Source of the DNA: Nocardia sp. CC227C
Lineage (GTDB): Bacteria; Actinomycetota; Actinomycetes; Mycobacteriales; Mycobacteriaceae
Direction: 5' to 3'
Length of the DNA stretch: 64,000 nt
NCBI RefSeq assembly: GCF_030767025.1
Contig: NZ_JASITE010000009.1
Location: 228,527 to 292,526 of the forward strand
The notes beneath the pieces were generated by a model, which was given only the letters and a program-made list of their open reading frames with translations, made no database searches and was not told where the DNA came from. Shown piece by piece: positions 23,164 to 32,605 of the stretch (positions within the stretch are counted from its first letter, which is position 1; each line of letters begins with the position of its first letter). The position numbers were made by a program, and so were the translations under genes.

Positions 23164-24195
23164 ATGGGATCAATGCGATCGACACGAGCACTGATCGGGT
23201 TCAGCCTGTTCACCGTGGTCGCGCTCACGCTGACCTACACCATCTGGTCGACACTGCAACGTTCGGTCGCCGGCGACACCGACCGGTACTCGGCGGTGTT
23301 CACCGATGTACTCGGGTTGCGCGTCGGCGATGACATTCGCATGGCCGGGGTGCGCGTGGGCCGGGTCGACGACATCGACTTCACCGACGGCTACCGCGCT
23401 CGCGTCGACTTCCGTATCGACACCGATCAGCGACTGACGACCAGCACCAAGGCCCTGGTGCGGTACCAGAATCTGATCGGGCAGCGCTATGTCGCACTCA
23501 TGCCGGGCCGGGACGCGGGCACCCCGATGCGCGCCGGAGACCAGATCCCCATCGAGCGCACCGAACCGTCCTTCGACGTCTCCGCGCTGCTGTCGGGATT
23601 CGAGCCACTGTTCAGCGTCCTGCAGCCGGACCAGATCAATTCGCTGTCGGAGACGCTGGTCCAGGCGTTGCAGGGCAACAATGTGTCGCTCAGCGCCCTC
23701 ATCACCCAGGCCGCCGACCTCGCCGACACCTTCGGTCAGCGCGACCGGATTCTGGGCGACGTGCTGACCAACCTCAGCAGCGTCATCGCGGGCCTGGCCA
23801 ACCGCAGCGGCGAGCTGGAAACATTGATCACTCAGGCCCGCGCCCTGATGGAGGGCTTCTACCAGCAGGGTGAGGCGCTGAAGGGTTCGGTGGAGCAGAT
23901 CGCCACCGCCACCGATTCGCTGTCGCGCATCGTCGCCACGGTCAAACCCGGATTGGCCCGCGCCCAGCAGGACGCCGGCGCCGGTGTGGCGCTGCTGCTG
24001 CTCAACGGCGCGTCGCTGGACCAGGCCGCCGTGGAACTGCCCACGGTGCTCAACGCCCTCGCCCGTTTCTCGAGCTACGGGGCCTACGGGAATGCCTACC
24101 TGTGCCGCCTGGATGTCTCGCTCTGGGGCGTGGCGCTGCCGCCCGGCCTGTTCTCCCAGATCGGTGGCCCCGCACAGTCGGAGGTGTGCAGATGA
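23164..24195 (+). CDS. mceB: Mce family protein MceB
   Basis: 343 residues, the usual MceB length. N-terminal anchor (LIGFSLFTVVALTLTYTIWS), MCE domain (SAVFTDVLGLRVGDDIRMAG, VRVGRVDD, LVRYQNLIGQRYVALM), helical region (FGQRDRILGDVLTNLSSVIA) and the family C-terminus AYLCRLDVSLWG. Starts 3 bp after mceA stops and overlaps mceC by ATGA. Confidence 0.95.
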   Translation: MGSMRSTRALIGFSLFTVVALTLTYTIWSTLQRSVAGDTDRYSAVFTDVLGLRVGDDIRMAGVRVGRVDDIDFTDGYRARVDFRIDTDQRLTTSTKALVRYQNLIGQRYVALMPGRDAGTPMRAGDQIPIERTEPSFDVSALLSGFEPLFSVLQPDQINSLSETLVQALQGNNVSLSALITQAADLADTFGQRDRILGDVLTNLSSVIAGLANRSGELETLITQARALMEGFYQQGEALKGSVEQIATATDSLSRIVATVKPGLARAQQDAGAGVALLLLNGASLDQAAVELPTVLNALARFSSYGAYGNAYLCRLDVSLWGVALPPGLFSQIGGPAQSEVCR

Positions 24196-25211
24196 TCGCG
24201 TATCTGCGGGCGTCGTTGTCCGGCGCGTGGGCCAATCGCCCCCTGCGACTGGGCTTTCTGGCCGCGGCCACGGTCGTGCTGTTGCTGGTCGGGTCGATCG
24301 TGCTCGAGCGGGCGCGCCTCGGCGACAAGACCATCGAGGCCGAGTTCGCCCAGGCGGCGGGGCTGCGGCCGGGCGCGACCGTGGACGTCTCGGGAATCGA
24401 GGTCGGCCAGGTCAGCGCCGTGCGCTTGGAGGGCGACAAGGTCGTGGTCGCCATGAAGGTCCGCCGCGATCTGCGATTGGGCGCGGACGCCCGCGCCGTC
24501 GTCGAGATGTCCACCATTCTCGGCCGCCTGCACGTCGACCTCGTGCCCGGTGACGGGAACGGCTTGCCCGACGACCGCATTCGGATCGATCGGACCACCG
24601 TGCCGTACAACCTGAGCAAGGTGGTGCAGGATCCGCAGTACCGGAACTCCTTCGAGCGCATCGAGCGCATCGACCCCGAGAAGCTGCGCGCCGCACTCGA
24701 TGTGGTCGACCAGCAGATGGGCGAATCACCCGAGCTGGCCGTCCAGGCGCTGGACAGCATCGGCGCGCTCGCCAAGGTGATCGACGACCGCCGCGACGCG
24801 GTCGACACCCTGCTGAAGGGCATGGACCAGGTGTCGGGGCTGGTCGCCGACAATCAGAACAGCGTGCTGCTGTTGCTGACCCGGGGCGAGGCGATCGGTG
24901 CGGCGGTACAGAAGCGGCAGGAACTGCTGCGCATGCTGCTCGACAATGTCGCCGAACTGTCGCGGCTGCTCCAAGAGATGGGCCTGGAGAACGACAACCG
25001 GATCGGTCCGCTCATCCACGATCTCGACACCATGTCCGAGGGTTTGGTGAAGAACCGCGACAACCTCGACCGGCTCTACGAGATCATGCCGGTCGCGCTG
25101 CGGCAGTTCAACAATGTGCTCGGCGACGGCCCGTACGGAAATGTGTACGCGCCGTGGCTGTTTCCGGACAACTGGCTGTGCTTCGCACAGGTGAATCAGG
25201 GGTGCCAGTGA
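24192..25211 (+). CDS. mceC: Mce family protein MceC
   Basis: 339 residues. N-terminal anchor (LRLGFLAAATVVLLLVGSIV), MCE domain (AEFAQAAGLRPGATVDVSGI, EVGQVSAV), STILGRLHVDLVPGDG, and a helical region with NRDNLDRLYEIMPVALRQF near the end. ATG 24192 overlaps the mceB stop (ATGA) and its own stop overlaps the next GTG. It lacks the long Pro-rich tails seen in some MceC proteins. Confidence 0.94.
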   Translation: MIAYLRASLSGAWANRPLRLGFLAAATVVLLLVGSIVLERARLGDKTIEAEFAQAAGLRPGATVDVSGIEVGQVSAVRLEGDKVVVAMKVRRDLRLGADARAVVEMSTILGRLHVDLVPGDGNGLPDDRIRIDRTTVPYNLSKVVQDPQYRNSFERIERIDPEKLRAALDVVDQQMGESPELAVQALDSIGALAKVIDDRRDAVDTLLKGMDQVSGLVADNQNSVLLLLTRGEAIGAAVQKRQELLRMLLDNVAELSRLLQEMGLENDNRIGPLIHDLDTMSEGLVKNRDNLDRLYEIMPVALRQFNNVLGDGPYGNVYAPWLFPDNWLCFAQVNQGCQ

Positions 25212-26347
25212 CAGGCTTTCCAATGACAGGTTTTCCAGTGACCATGAACCGTCTCATCGCCAAAGTCGCCGCGCTCGGCGCGGTCGCGCTGCTGGCCACC
25301 GGCTGCTCCCTGCTGCCGCGCGCGGTCACCGATATCCCCGAACGGTATCTGGGCGACCGGATGCGGATCAGCGCGGACTTCGAGAACACGGCCGGGCTGT
25401 ATGCCGGCAACGAGGTCGCCGTCCTGGGCGTGCCGGTCGGCACGGTCGAGACCGTCACCCCGCGCGGCCGCTATGTCGAAGTCGTGATGAGCATCGACTC
25501 GGACGTCGAACTTCCGGCCGATGTCATTGCGGCACTGGTGAATCCGCAGCTGATCACCAATCGGCACGTCGAACTGGCCCCGGCCTACGGCGGGACCGGG
25601 CCGACCCTCGCCAACGGTGCGCACCTGCCGTTGCAGCGCACCCGCACCCCCGTCGAGCTCGATCGCATCCTCGAGAATTTCGACCAGCTCGGCGCGGCGC
25701 TCGCGGGCGACAACGAGACCGGGCCGATGGCCAGCCGAGTGCTGTTCCCGCTGCTGAACGGGAATGGCGATCGACTGCGCGAGACCCTGGACGCGATGTC
25801 CTCGGCCTTCGAGGTGACCCTGGCGAACAAGGACCAGATCGCCAACACCATCGTGAAGCTCAATGAGATCACGCAGATCATCGCCCAGAACGACCAGACG
25901 GTCCGGGATTTCAGCGGTCGCCTGACCGAGCTGGTGGAGCTGATGGGCCAGCAGGCCCCGGGGCTGCAAGCGGTGCTCACCCAGCTCAACGACTTCCTCG
26001 CCAACACCGCCGCGCTCGTCGGCGACAACTCCGACCAGCTGTCCGGGGCATTGACCCGCTTCGTCGAGATCACCACCCAGATGCGCGCCAACGCGCGCGG
26101 TCTCACCGAGATCGTGGACGTCGGGCCGCTCATGTTCCAGAACCTGGCCAATGCCACCAGCCGCGAGCATCAGGCGCTGCGGCTGCACGGCCTGCTCGAC
26201 AAGGTCGTTCTCGACAGCGAGGCGCTGGCGCTGTTCTGCGAACGCGTCCAGATGCGGCTGGACGGCTGCCGCACCGGCAAGATCGCCGACTTCGGCCCCG
26301 ACTTCGGCCTCACCGCCGCGCTGCTGGGCATCACGGAGATGAAATGA
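25208..26347 (+). CDS. mceD: Mce family protein MceD, with a lipobox-like N-terminus
   Basis: 379 residues. The N-terminus reads MNRLIAKVAALGAVALLATG then CSLL: a Lys-containing start, a hydrophobic core and a cysteine in a lipobox-like context (ATGC), so it may be a lipoprotein. MceD is usually described as membrane-anchored, with MceE the lipoprotein. MCE domain (NTAGLYAGNEVAVLGVPVGT), then PLLNGNGDRLRETLDAMSSA and a long helical part. GTG 25208 overlaps the mceC stop; an ATG at 25244 (the M of MNRLIAKV) is equally possible and gives a more standard signal sequence. Confidence 0.92.
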   Translation: MTGFPMTGFPVTMNRLIAKVAALGAVALLATGCSLLPRAVTDIPERYLGDRMRISADFENTAGLYAGNEVAVLGVPVGTVETVTPRGRYVEVVMSIDSDVELPADVIAALVNPQLITNRHVELAPAYGGTGPTLANGAHLPLQRTRTPVELDRILENFDQLGAALAGDNETGPMASRVLFPLLNGNGDRLRETLDAMSSAFEVTLANKDQIANTIVKLNEITQIIAQNDQTVRDFSGRLTELVELMGQQAPGLQAVLTQLNDFLANTAALVGDNSDQLSGALTRFVEITTQMRANARGLTEIVDVGPLMFQNLANATSREHQALRLHGLLDKVVLDSEALALFCERVQMRLDGCRTGKIADFGPDFGLTAALLGITEMK

Positions 26348-27489
26348 GAAAACCGGCCACATTCGTTACCGCCGTGGCGATCACCGCGGCAGTTTTGACG
26401 GGCTCGACCGGCTGCACGGTCACCGTGGAGAACATCCCGATGCCCGAGCCCGGCATCGGCGCGCCCGGCTACACCATCCACGCGATCTTCCGCGACACCC
26501 TCAATCTGCCCGATCGCGCGCACGTGAAGATCGGTGGCGCCGACATCGGCGTGGTCACCGATATCAGCACCACCAACTTCCTCGCCGATGTGGAAATGCT
26601 CATCCGCGAGGACATCCGGCTGCCCCGCGGCACCACCGTCGAACTGCGCCAAGCAACCCCGCTGGGCGACATGTTCGTCGCCGTGACGCTACCCGCGGCG
26701 GCGGATGCCGGGGAACCGCTGCGGTCCGGCGACACCATCGACGCCGACCACACCGCGACGGGCGCGTCGGTGGAACAGCTGATGATGTCGATCTCGCTGC
26801 TGATCAACGGCGGTGGCATCAACCAGGCCGCCCGCATCACCGCACAGCTGAATTCGATGTTCGCCGGACGCGGACCGCAGCTGGCCCACCTGCTCACCGA
26901 GATGACCGGCGTCATCGATGCGCTCAACCGACGAACCGGCGATCTCGACAACGTCCTCGGCGGGCTCGACGTCCTGACCGCCGAATTGGCCTCCCGCAAG
27001 GCCGAACTGGGCCAGGCCGCCGACACCTTTCCCGCCCTGATCGCCCTGCTGAGCGAGAACAACCAGAGCATCGTGGACCTGCTGACCAAGGTGTCGACCA
27101 CCACCGCCGCTCTCCAGGACTTCAGCGATACCACCGGCGGCGACCTCGTCGACCTCTTCGACAGCATCCAGCAGCTCATGTCCGCCTTCGCCCGGTCCAC
27201 CGATCTGACCGCGACGCTGGACGGCCTGCACACCATCTACCCCTCGCTCATGGCGAGCATGGAGGGACCGACCCTGGCGGTGGCGGCCACGATCTCCTAC
27301 CTGAGCATCGGCGCGCTCACCGATCCGAGCGGCAGCCGCTGGCCCGAGGCGAGCGACATCCCGGCATTCATCGGCAGCTTCACCCAGGTGCTGGAGAAGG
27401 TGTTCGGACGGCTCAACAGTCCGCCGCGACCGGTGCCGACCACCCAGGCCCCGGCCGAGCCACCGCTGAACGAGGAGGGCGGGCGGTGA
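26344..27489 (+). CDS. mceE: Mce family lipoprotein MceE (LprK-like)
   Basis: 381 residues. Signal peptide with lipobox (AAVLTGSTGC, Cys ~24) followed by TVTVENIPMPEPGI, the classic MceE opening. The MCE domain reads FRDTLNLPDRAHVKIGGADI, then GVVTDISTTNF and RQATPLGDMFVAVTL. ATG overlaps the mceD stop (ATGA) and its stop overlaps the mceF GTG. It is expected on the outer face of the membrane, linking the Mce tunnel to the cell wall. Confidence 0.95.
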   Translation: MRKPATFVTAVAITAAVLTGSTGCTVTVENIPMPEPGIGAPGYTIHAIFRDTLNLPDRAHVKIGGADIGVVTDISTTNFLADVEMLIREDIRLPRGTTVELRQATPLGDMFVAVTLPAAADAGEPLRSGDTIDADHTATGASVEQLMMSISLLINGGGINQAARITAQLNSMFAGRGPQLAHLLTEMTGVIDALNRRTGDLDNVLGGLDVLTAELASRKAELGQAADTFPALIALLSENNQSIVDLLTKVSTTTAALQDFSDTTGGDLVDLFDSIQQLMSAFARSTDLTATLDGLHTIYPSLMASMEGPTLAVAATISYLSIGALTDPSGSRWPEASDIPAFIGSFTQVLEKVFGRLNSPPRPVPTTQAPAEPPLNEEGGR

Positions 27490-28664
27490 ACTCCTCCCTC
27501 TGGCGCCGGGTGGTCCGGCACCGCATCGGCCTCGCCAATATCGGCCTGGTCGTGGTGTTGCTGCTGGGCTGCGGCTATCTCGGCGCGAATGTGCTGCGCT
27601 TCAACCCGATTCCGTACACCTACACGGTGACGGTGCTGCTGTCGTCCTCGGGCGGACTGCTCGAGGGCAACGACGTCAACTTCCGCGGGGTACGCGTCGG
27701 CCGCGTCGCGGAGGTACGGGTGACCGCCGACGGCATCGCCGCGGTCGCCGACATCGACGACGGCGTACGCATTCCCGCCGGCGGCACCGTCGCGGTCGGC
27801 CGCCTGTCCTCGGCGGGCGAGCAGTACCTGGACTTCCGGCCGGACCGCGAATCCGGTCCCTACCTCGAGGACGGCGCGGTGGTGGAGCGAGAACGCACCA
27901 CCACCCCGGTGCCGATCCAATCGGTGCTCGCCAACCTCGCCGACTTCGTCGACGGCATGAATCCGCACCGGCTCGACGTCATCATCGACGAGCTGGACAA
28001 GGCGCTCGCGGGTGGACCGGATCAGCTGCGCAACATGATCTCCGGCATCAGCCGTGCCATGGCCGGGCTCACCGACCTGCTGCCCCAGACGCAGGCGCTG
28101 CTGCGGAATCTCATGGTGATCGGCGAGACCACCTCCCACGCGCAACCCGATCTGGGCACGATCACCAACGCGGGCACCGTCCTGTTCGAACAGCTCACCG
28201 CCGCCGACGCCGAGGTCCGCGACTTCCTCACCCACGGTCCGGGCCGGTTGTCGACCATCGGCGGATTCGTCAGCCGCACCCGGGACCCGATCACCGATCT
28301 GGTGACCAACTTCGTCGCCATCACCAAGGCCGCGAAACTGCGTGCGCCCGCCATCGCGGCCCTGTTCCCGGCCCTGCGGGCCGGATCGGAGGCCATCGGC
28401 ATTCCCGCCCACGACGGCGCGTATCACACCCTCGTCGACCCTTGGCCGCGCCCGTGGTGCGAATACGACACCATCCCCGTGGCCCCCGGCGCGGCGGTCA
28501 CCGACACCCGCGTGCGTTTGTACAACTACTGCGTCACCGATGATCCGGCCCTGCAGATCCGCGGCTCCGCCAACGCGCCGCGGCCCGACGTGCCCGACAA
28601 CGGCGCGACGGCGCCACCGGGCGTGAACGGAAACGAACTGTCCCAACCCGTCCCCGGCCGATAG
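27486..28664 (+). CDS. mceF: Mce family protein MceF
   Basis: 392 residues. N-terminal anchor (IGLANIGLVVVLLLGCGYLG), MCE domain (LLSSSGGLLEGNDVNFRGVR, VGRVAEV), the conserved GRLSSAGEQYLDFRPDRESG and VVERERTTTPVPIQSVLANL typical of MceF, then a helical region. It ends in a short Pro/Asn-rich tail. GTG 27486 overlaps the mceE stop. Confidence 0.95.
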   Translation: MNSSLWRRVVRHRIGLANIGLVVVLLLGCGYLGANVLRFNPIPYTYTVTVLLSSSGGLLEGNDVNFRGVRVGRVAEVRVTADGIAAVADIDDGVRIPAGGTVAVGRLSSAGEQYLDFRPDRESGPYLEDGAVVERERTTTPVPIQSVLANLADFVDGMNPHRLDVIIDELDKALAGGPDQLRNMISGISRAMAGLTDLLPQTQALLRNLMVIGETTSHAQPDLGTITNAGTVLFEQLTAADAEVRDFLTHGPGRLSTIGGFVSRTRDPITDLVTNFVAITKAAKLRAPAIAALFPALRAGSEAIGIPAHDGAYHTLVDPWPRPWCEYDTIPVAPGAAVTDTRVRLYNYCVTDDPALQIRGSANAPRPDVPDNGATAPPGVNGNELSQPVPGR

Positions 28665-28674
28665 GAGAACACGT

Positions 28675-29346
28675 ATGGGCGACAAGGAAATCGAGGCGAC
28701 CGAAACCGGTCCCGAACCGGCGGCCGCCCCGCCCGCCGAGCCGGTGGTCACGGTCGAGAAGGCGTCCGGCGAGCGGTCGGCCGAGCCGGACCCCGGCGAA
28801 CGGACCGCGCGATCGTTCACCGTCGCACTGCCCTCGTTCGGCCGCTGGGGACCGATGGCGCTGCGAGTGGCCGCGGTCGTGGCGCTGATCGCACTCGCCG
28901 TCTCGACCATCGTGTTGTTCCGCGACAACAGGCACAACGAGAATCTGCTCGCGGCCCACGCGGACGCCCGCGCGGCGGCCTGCGCCTACGCGCCCGTTCT
29001 GGTCACCTACGACGCCGAGGACCTCGACAGCTACTTCACGGCGGTGCTCGACGGGGCGGCCGGTGAATGGCGCGACCAATTCGACTCCACCAGCAAGGAA
29101 TTGCGCGAGGTGCTGACCCAGGGCGAGGTGGTGGCCGAATCCAAGGACGTGCAGTGCGCCATCCGCACCGGCGACGAGGACTCCGCCGAGGCCATCGTCG
29201 TGATCGGCCAGACCATCACGAGTCTGGGCACCCAGGGCCAACCTGCGCCCGGACAGCTGTCCATGGTGATGTGGTTGGAGCGGTCCGGGGATCGGTGGCT
29301 GGTGAACAAGCTCCAATCGCCGCTGGCGCAGCTGCCGCAGTCCTGA
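28675..29346 (+). CDS. Mce-associated membrane protein (Mas)
   Basis: 223 residues: an acidic, Pro/Glu-rich cytoplasmic N-terminus (~55), one membrane helix (LRVAAVVALIALAVSTIVLF) and an extracytoplasmic domain with the NTF2-like pattern of Mce-associated proteins (LDSYFTAVLDGAAGEWRDQF, SMVMWLERSGDRWLVNKL). Two Cys (AACAYAP, DVQCAIRT) could pair. ATG 28675 has AGGAG upstream, 10 bp after mceF; last gene of the mce operon. Such proteins stabilise or assist Mce complexes. Confidence 0.9.
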   Translation: MGDKEIEATETGPEPAAAPPAEPVVTVEKASGERSAEPDPGERTARSFTVALPSFGRWGPMALRVAAVVALIALAVSTIVLFRDNRHNENLLAAHADARAAACAYAPVLVTYDAEDLDSYFTAVLDGAAGEWRDQFDSTSKELREVLTQGEVVAESKDVQCAIRTGDEDSAEAIVVIGQTITSLGTQGQPAPGQLSMVMWLERSGDRWLVNKLQSPLAQLPQS

Positions 29347-29636
29347 CCGCGGCACCCGGACCGGGACCGACGCCTCAGCGCGCCGCCGTCCCGCGCACCG
29401 GCATGTCCGGGCCTCGGCGGTCGCCCGGGGAACCGCGGGTCGCTCGGCGGCGGTGGCGCACGTCGGCGATCATGGATCCCACCTCCTGAGACGGTGCTTG
29501 CGAACAGCGGCAGCCGCATGGAATCGCCGATCAACCTTGTGATGCCCACCACAATGTGCTCTCATCAATGGTACGCAGATACGGTGAGCGTTTCAGTGCC
29601 TCACCTGCTGCGAAGTCTCGATGAGGAGCAGTGAAC
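29347..29636. other. Intergenic region after the mce operon
   Basis: 290 bp between the Mas gene and the DUF2236/Lcp-like gene. No supported gene. It presumably holds the promoter of the Lcp-like gene; the ribosome site GAGGAG is at 29623-29628. Confidence 0.5.
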
Positions 29637-30878
29637 ATGGACAATCTCAGCAGGCGACATGCGCTGAAAGTCGGTGGGGCACTAGGCGCTTTCGGTGCGC
29701 TGGCTGCCGTGACGCCCGCGCGGGCGCAACCGTGGACCTGGTCACCGGAGGGCTCGGTGGCCGGAACCGGGGCCGGAACCGATCCGATGTATGTCTGGGA
29801 CGCCGAAGCCGATCCCGTGATCGCCCGTGTCATCGACAGCGGCGAGGTGTCCCGCGTCAATGAACTGCTGCGGACCTGGACCCGCAACGGTCAACCCCTG
29901 CCCGCCGGACTGCCGACGGAATTGCGCGACTTCATGGAATACGCCCGGCAGATGCCGCACTGGACCGATCCGGCGAAGCTGACCACCGCCGTCGACTTCA
30001 ACAAGAAGCGCGGTCTCTATCTCGGTGTGCTGTACGGGCTGGCCAGCGGCATGATGAGCACCGTCATCCCCAAGGAGGCCCGCGCGGTCTACTACTCCAA
30101 GGGCGGGCACGACCTGCGCGACCGCATCTCCAAGACCGCCAAGCTCGGTTACGACATCGGCACCCACAATGCCTACGCTCCCGACGGCGAAATGGTGGTG
30201 ACCTGCGTCAAAACCAGGCTCGCCCACGCCGGGGTGCGGCATCTGCTGCCGCAGTCGCCGCACTGGAAGGCCATGGCCACCGAAGACATTCCGATCAGCC
30301 AGAACGACATGATGGTCACCTGGCACAGCCTGCCGACCACGGTCATGAAGCATCTCACCGCCTGGCGGGTGCCGATCCCCGCCCACGAATCCGATGCCTT
30401 CCTGCACTCCTGGCAGGTGGCCGCGCATATGCTCGGCATCCACGACGAGTACATCCCCAACTCGTGGGCGGAGGCCGATTCCCAAGCGGCACAGGTGCTC
30501 GACCCGATCATCGCGGTGACCCCGGAGGGCGCGAAGCTCGCCGACCGGCTGCTCGGCCTGGGCAACCAGCTGGACCTGTCCATCGTCACCCGGCCGGTGC
30601 TCGGCGCGTTCACCCGCTTCCTGCTCGGCGACGAGATCGCCGACGGCCTGGGCATTCCCCGCGAAATCCTCTGGGACCCACTGCTGCGGGTGAGCTGGGG
30701 ACCGTTCATCGCGGTCCGCGAGGGCGTGCTCACCGCCGTCCCGCCCACCCAGGAGGCGTACTGGATGTTCGACGAATTCCTGCGCCAGGCCGCCCTGATC
30801 TACCTGTCCGACCTGCGCATGCCGATCAGCATCGAAATCCCCACCATGAACCGCGATCTCAGCCAGCCCCCACGCTGA
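29637..30878 (+). CDS. Exported DUF2236 oxygenase, latex clearing protein (Lcp)-like
   Basis: 413 residues. A twin-arginine signal (SRRHALKVGGALGAFGALAA, cleavage near ARA-QP) predicts Tat export of a folded cofactor protein. The body matches the Lcp/DUF2236 family: FMEYARQMPHWTDPAKL, VDFNKKRGLYLGVLYGLASG, YYSKGGHDLRDRISKTAKLG, VKTRLAHAGVRHLLPQSPHW (region of the haem-ligating His in Lcp), and AHESDAFLHSWQVAAHMLGI. Lcp proteins cleave cis-1,4-polyisoprene outside the cell with O2 and haem b. Whether rubber, another isoprenoid or a lipid is the substrate is not readable here. ATG 29637 has GAGGAG 8 nt upstream. The secreted protein 25 bp downstream is probably cotranscribed. Confidence 0.88.
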   Translation: MDNLSRRHALKVGGALGAFGALAAVTPARAQPWTWSPEGSVAGTGAGTDPMYVWDAEADPVIARVIDSGEVSRVNELLRTWTRNGQPLPAGLPTELRDFMEYARQMPHWTDPAKLTTAVDFNKKRGLYLGVLYGLASGMMSTVIPKEARAVYYSKGGHDLRDRISKTAKLGYDIGTHNAYAPDGEMVVTCVKTRLAHAGVRHLLPQSPHWKAMATEDIPISQNDMMVTWHSLPTTVMKHLTAWRVPIPAHESDAFLHSWQVAAHMLGIHDEYIPNSWAEADSQAAQVLDPIIAVTPEGAKLADRLLGLGNQLDLSIVTRPVLGAFTRFLLGDEIADGLGIPREILWDPLLRVSWGPFIAVREGVLTAVPPTQEAYWMFDEFLRQAALIYLSDLRMPISIEIPTMNRDLSQPPR

Positions 30879-30903
30879 CGACCCACCTTCTCAGGAGTTC
30901 CCC

Positions 30904-31215
30904 ATGCGTACCCCACTGCACATCGGCTTCGCCTCGATCGCGGCGACCACCCTCGTCCTCACCGCCGCGCAGTCCTCCGCCGAACCAGCTCCCGCACCGA
31001 CCCCCGCGGTCACCGTCGCCGACGACACCGGCTCCTCGGCCCTGGACTCCGGATCGGCCGCGGCGGAATCCCTCGCCCTGTTCGCCCAGCAGGGCAATGT
31101 CATCGGCATCCTCGCCCTGCTGGTCGCCGCACCCCTGCACATCATGACCGGCGCCATCTGCGATATGGCCACCATGTCGGCGTTGCCCAGCCCCTGCGCG
31201 CCCCGGGTCTACTGA
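30904..31215 (+). CDS. Small secreted protein downstream of the Lcp-like oxygenase
   Basis: 103 residues. Signal peptide (MRTPLHIGFASIAATTLVLT, cleavage near SSA-EP), then an Ala/Pro/Ser linker, one hydrophobic helix (VIGILALLVAAPLHIMTGAI) and a tail with two cysteines (ICDMAT, SPCAP). ATG has CAGGAG upstream. It follows the Lcp-like gene by 25 bp, so a joint role outside the cytoplasm is possible. Family not recognised. Confidence 0.75.
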   Translation: MRTPLHIGFASIAATTLVLTAAQSSAEPAPAPTPAVTVADDTGSSALDSGSAAAESLALFAQQGNVIGILALLVAAPLHIMTGAICDMATMSALPSPCAPRVY

Positions 31216-31496
31216 ACAACGACCATTCCGACGTCGGCGGCGAGGGGGGAGCCGCCGTCGCCCGCGGAGGTGGTGGCAGCCGGAAACCCGGGCACGGCAC
31301 ACGGCTCCGGTACATTTGTCGATAGGGCGGCCGGGTCGATACGAGACCGGTCGGACGCGAAACACCGAGAACCGAAAGCACATAGGCGTCGCCGCAGCTA
31401 TCCCGGCGGCGCGCCGGTTCCCCGGGTCGAGCCGCCACCCCACCGTGCGGCGCGACCCGACTCCACACTGGGCCTAGCATCCGAGGAGCGGCGGAA
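31216..31496. other. Intergenic region before terC
   Basis: 281 bp, no supported gene. Some terC/alx genes have a manganese riboswitch here; I could not find a convincing yybP-ykoY core. The ribosome site GAGGAGCGG precedes ATG 31497. Confidence 0.4.
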
Positions 31497-32486
31497 ATGG
31501 ACGTCCCCATCTGGCTGTGGGCAGTCTTCGTCACTGTCCTGGTCGTCGGTCTCGTCGTCGACCTCGTCGCGCACCGCGGTCCGCATGTCATCGGTTTCAA
31601 AGAAGCGCTGCGCTGGAGCATTCTCTGGATCGTTCTCTCGCTGGCCTTCGCGATACTCGTCGCCGTCGTGGTCAGCCCGACCGCGTCGGTGGACTTCACC
31701 ACCGCCTGGCTGCTCGAGAAGAGCCTGTCGGTGGACAACCTCTTCGTGTTCGCGCTGATCTTCGGCTACTTCCAGGTGCCTCGCGAGTACCAGCACCGCG
31801 TGCTGTTCCTCGGCGTCCTGGGCGCACTCGTCTTCCGAGGCATCTTCCTGCTCCTCGGCGTCGCCGTGGTGCAGCAGTTCACCGCCGTGCTGTTCGTCTT
31901 CGCCGCGATCCTGCTCTACAGCACCTACAAACTCCTCACCGACGACGACAGCTCCTTCGACCCCGGCAAGAGTACGGCGGTGCGGTTGGTGCGCCGGATC
32001 ATGCCGATTCAGCACGAGTACGCCGGCGCGCACTTCTTCGTCCGCTCGGCGGGCCGGTGGGTCGCCACGCCCCTGCTGGTGGTGGTCGTGGCCATCGAGG
32101 CGGCCGATATCGTCTTCGCCGTCGACAGCGTGCCCGCGGTGCTGGCCGTCAGCCAGGAACCGCTCATCGTCTACTCCAGCAACGCGTTCGCCATTCTCGG
32201 CCTGCGCGCCCTGTACTTCCTGCTCTCCGGAATGCTCGCGCGCTTCCACCATCTGTCCACGGGCTTGGCGATCATCCTCGGTTTCATCGCCGTGAAGCTC
32301 ATCCTGCAGGCCGCGCACAAGACGATCACACCCGCTGTCCCCGAGATCCCATCACCGGTGAGCCTGGCGGTGGTGGTAGTGGTGCTCACGATCTCGGTGG
32401 TGGTCAGCATCCGCCGACCACTGCCGGAGGAACCGGCCCCGTCCCCGAACACCGGTTCATTGGACGCCACCGATAAATCCGACTGA
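31497..32486 (+). CDS. TerC/Alx-family integral membrane protein
   Basis: 329 residues, about eight to nine membrane helices. The family signature is present twice over: LLEKSLSVDNLFVFALIFGY with PREYQHRVLFLGVLGALVFR, and IEAADIVFAVDSVPAVLAVS with FAILGLRALYFLLSGM. The acidic residues in SVDN and FAVDS are the candidate metal-binding pairs. TerC/Alx proteins are linked to metal export (manganese in studied cases) and tellurite or pH response. Ends in a short acidic tail. Likely monocistronic. Confidence 0.93.
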   Translation: MDVPIWLWAVFVTVLVVGLVVDLVAHRGPHVIGFKEALRWSILWIVLSLAFAILVAVVVSPTASVDFTTAWLLEKSLSVDNLFVFALIFGYFQVPREYQHRVLFLGVLGALVFRGIFLLLGVAVVQQFTAVLFVFAAILLYSTYKLLTDDDSSFDPGKSTAVRLVRRIMPIQHEYAGAHFFVRSAGRWVATPLLVVVVAIEAADIVFAVDSVPAVLAVSQEPLIVYSSNAFAILGLRALYFLLSGMLARFHHLSTGLAIILGFIAVKLILQAAHKTITPAVPEIPSPVSLAVVVVVLTISVVVSIRRPLPEEPAPSPNTGSLDATDKSD

Positions 32487-32605
32487 TGGAATGCCCACGG
32501 CCGCAGTGCCATCGACGGATCGTCTGACTTTCGCCCGCCACCATGGGATAATCGCAGGTGCGACCAATCGCGCGTACATGACGACAGCCAGTTCGCCGGA
32601 AGTGG

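Noticed and set aside
31216..31496. Possible manganese riboswitch before terC
   Set aside because: I could not find the conserved yybP-ykoY core; GC-rich hairpins alone are not evidence.
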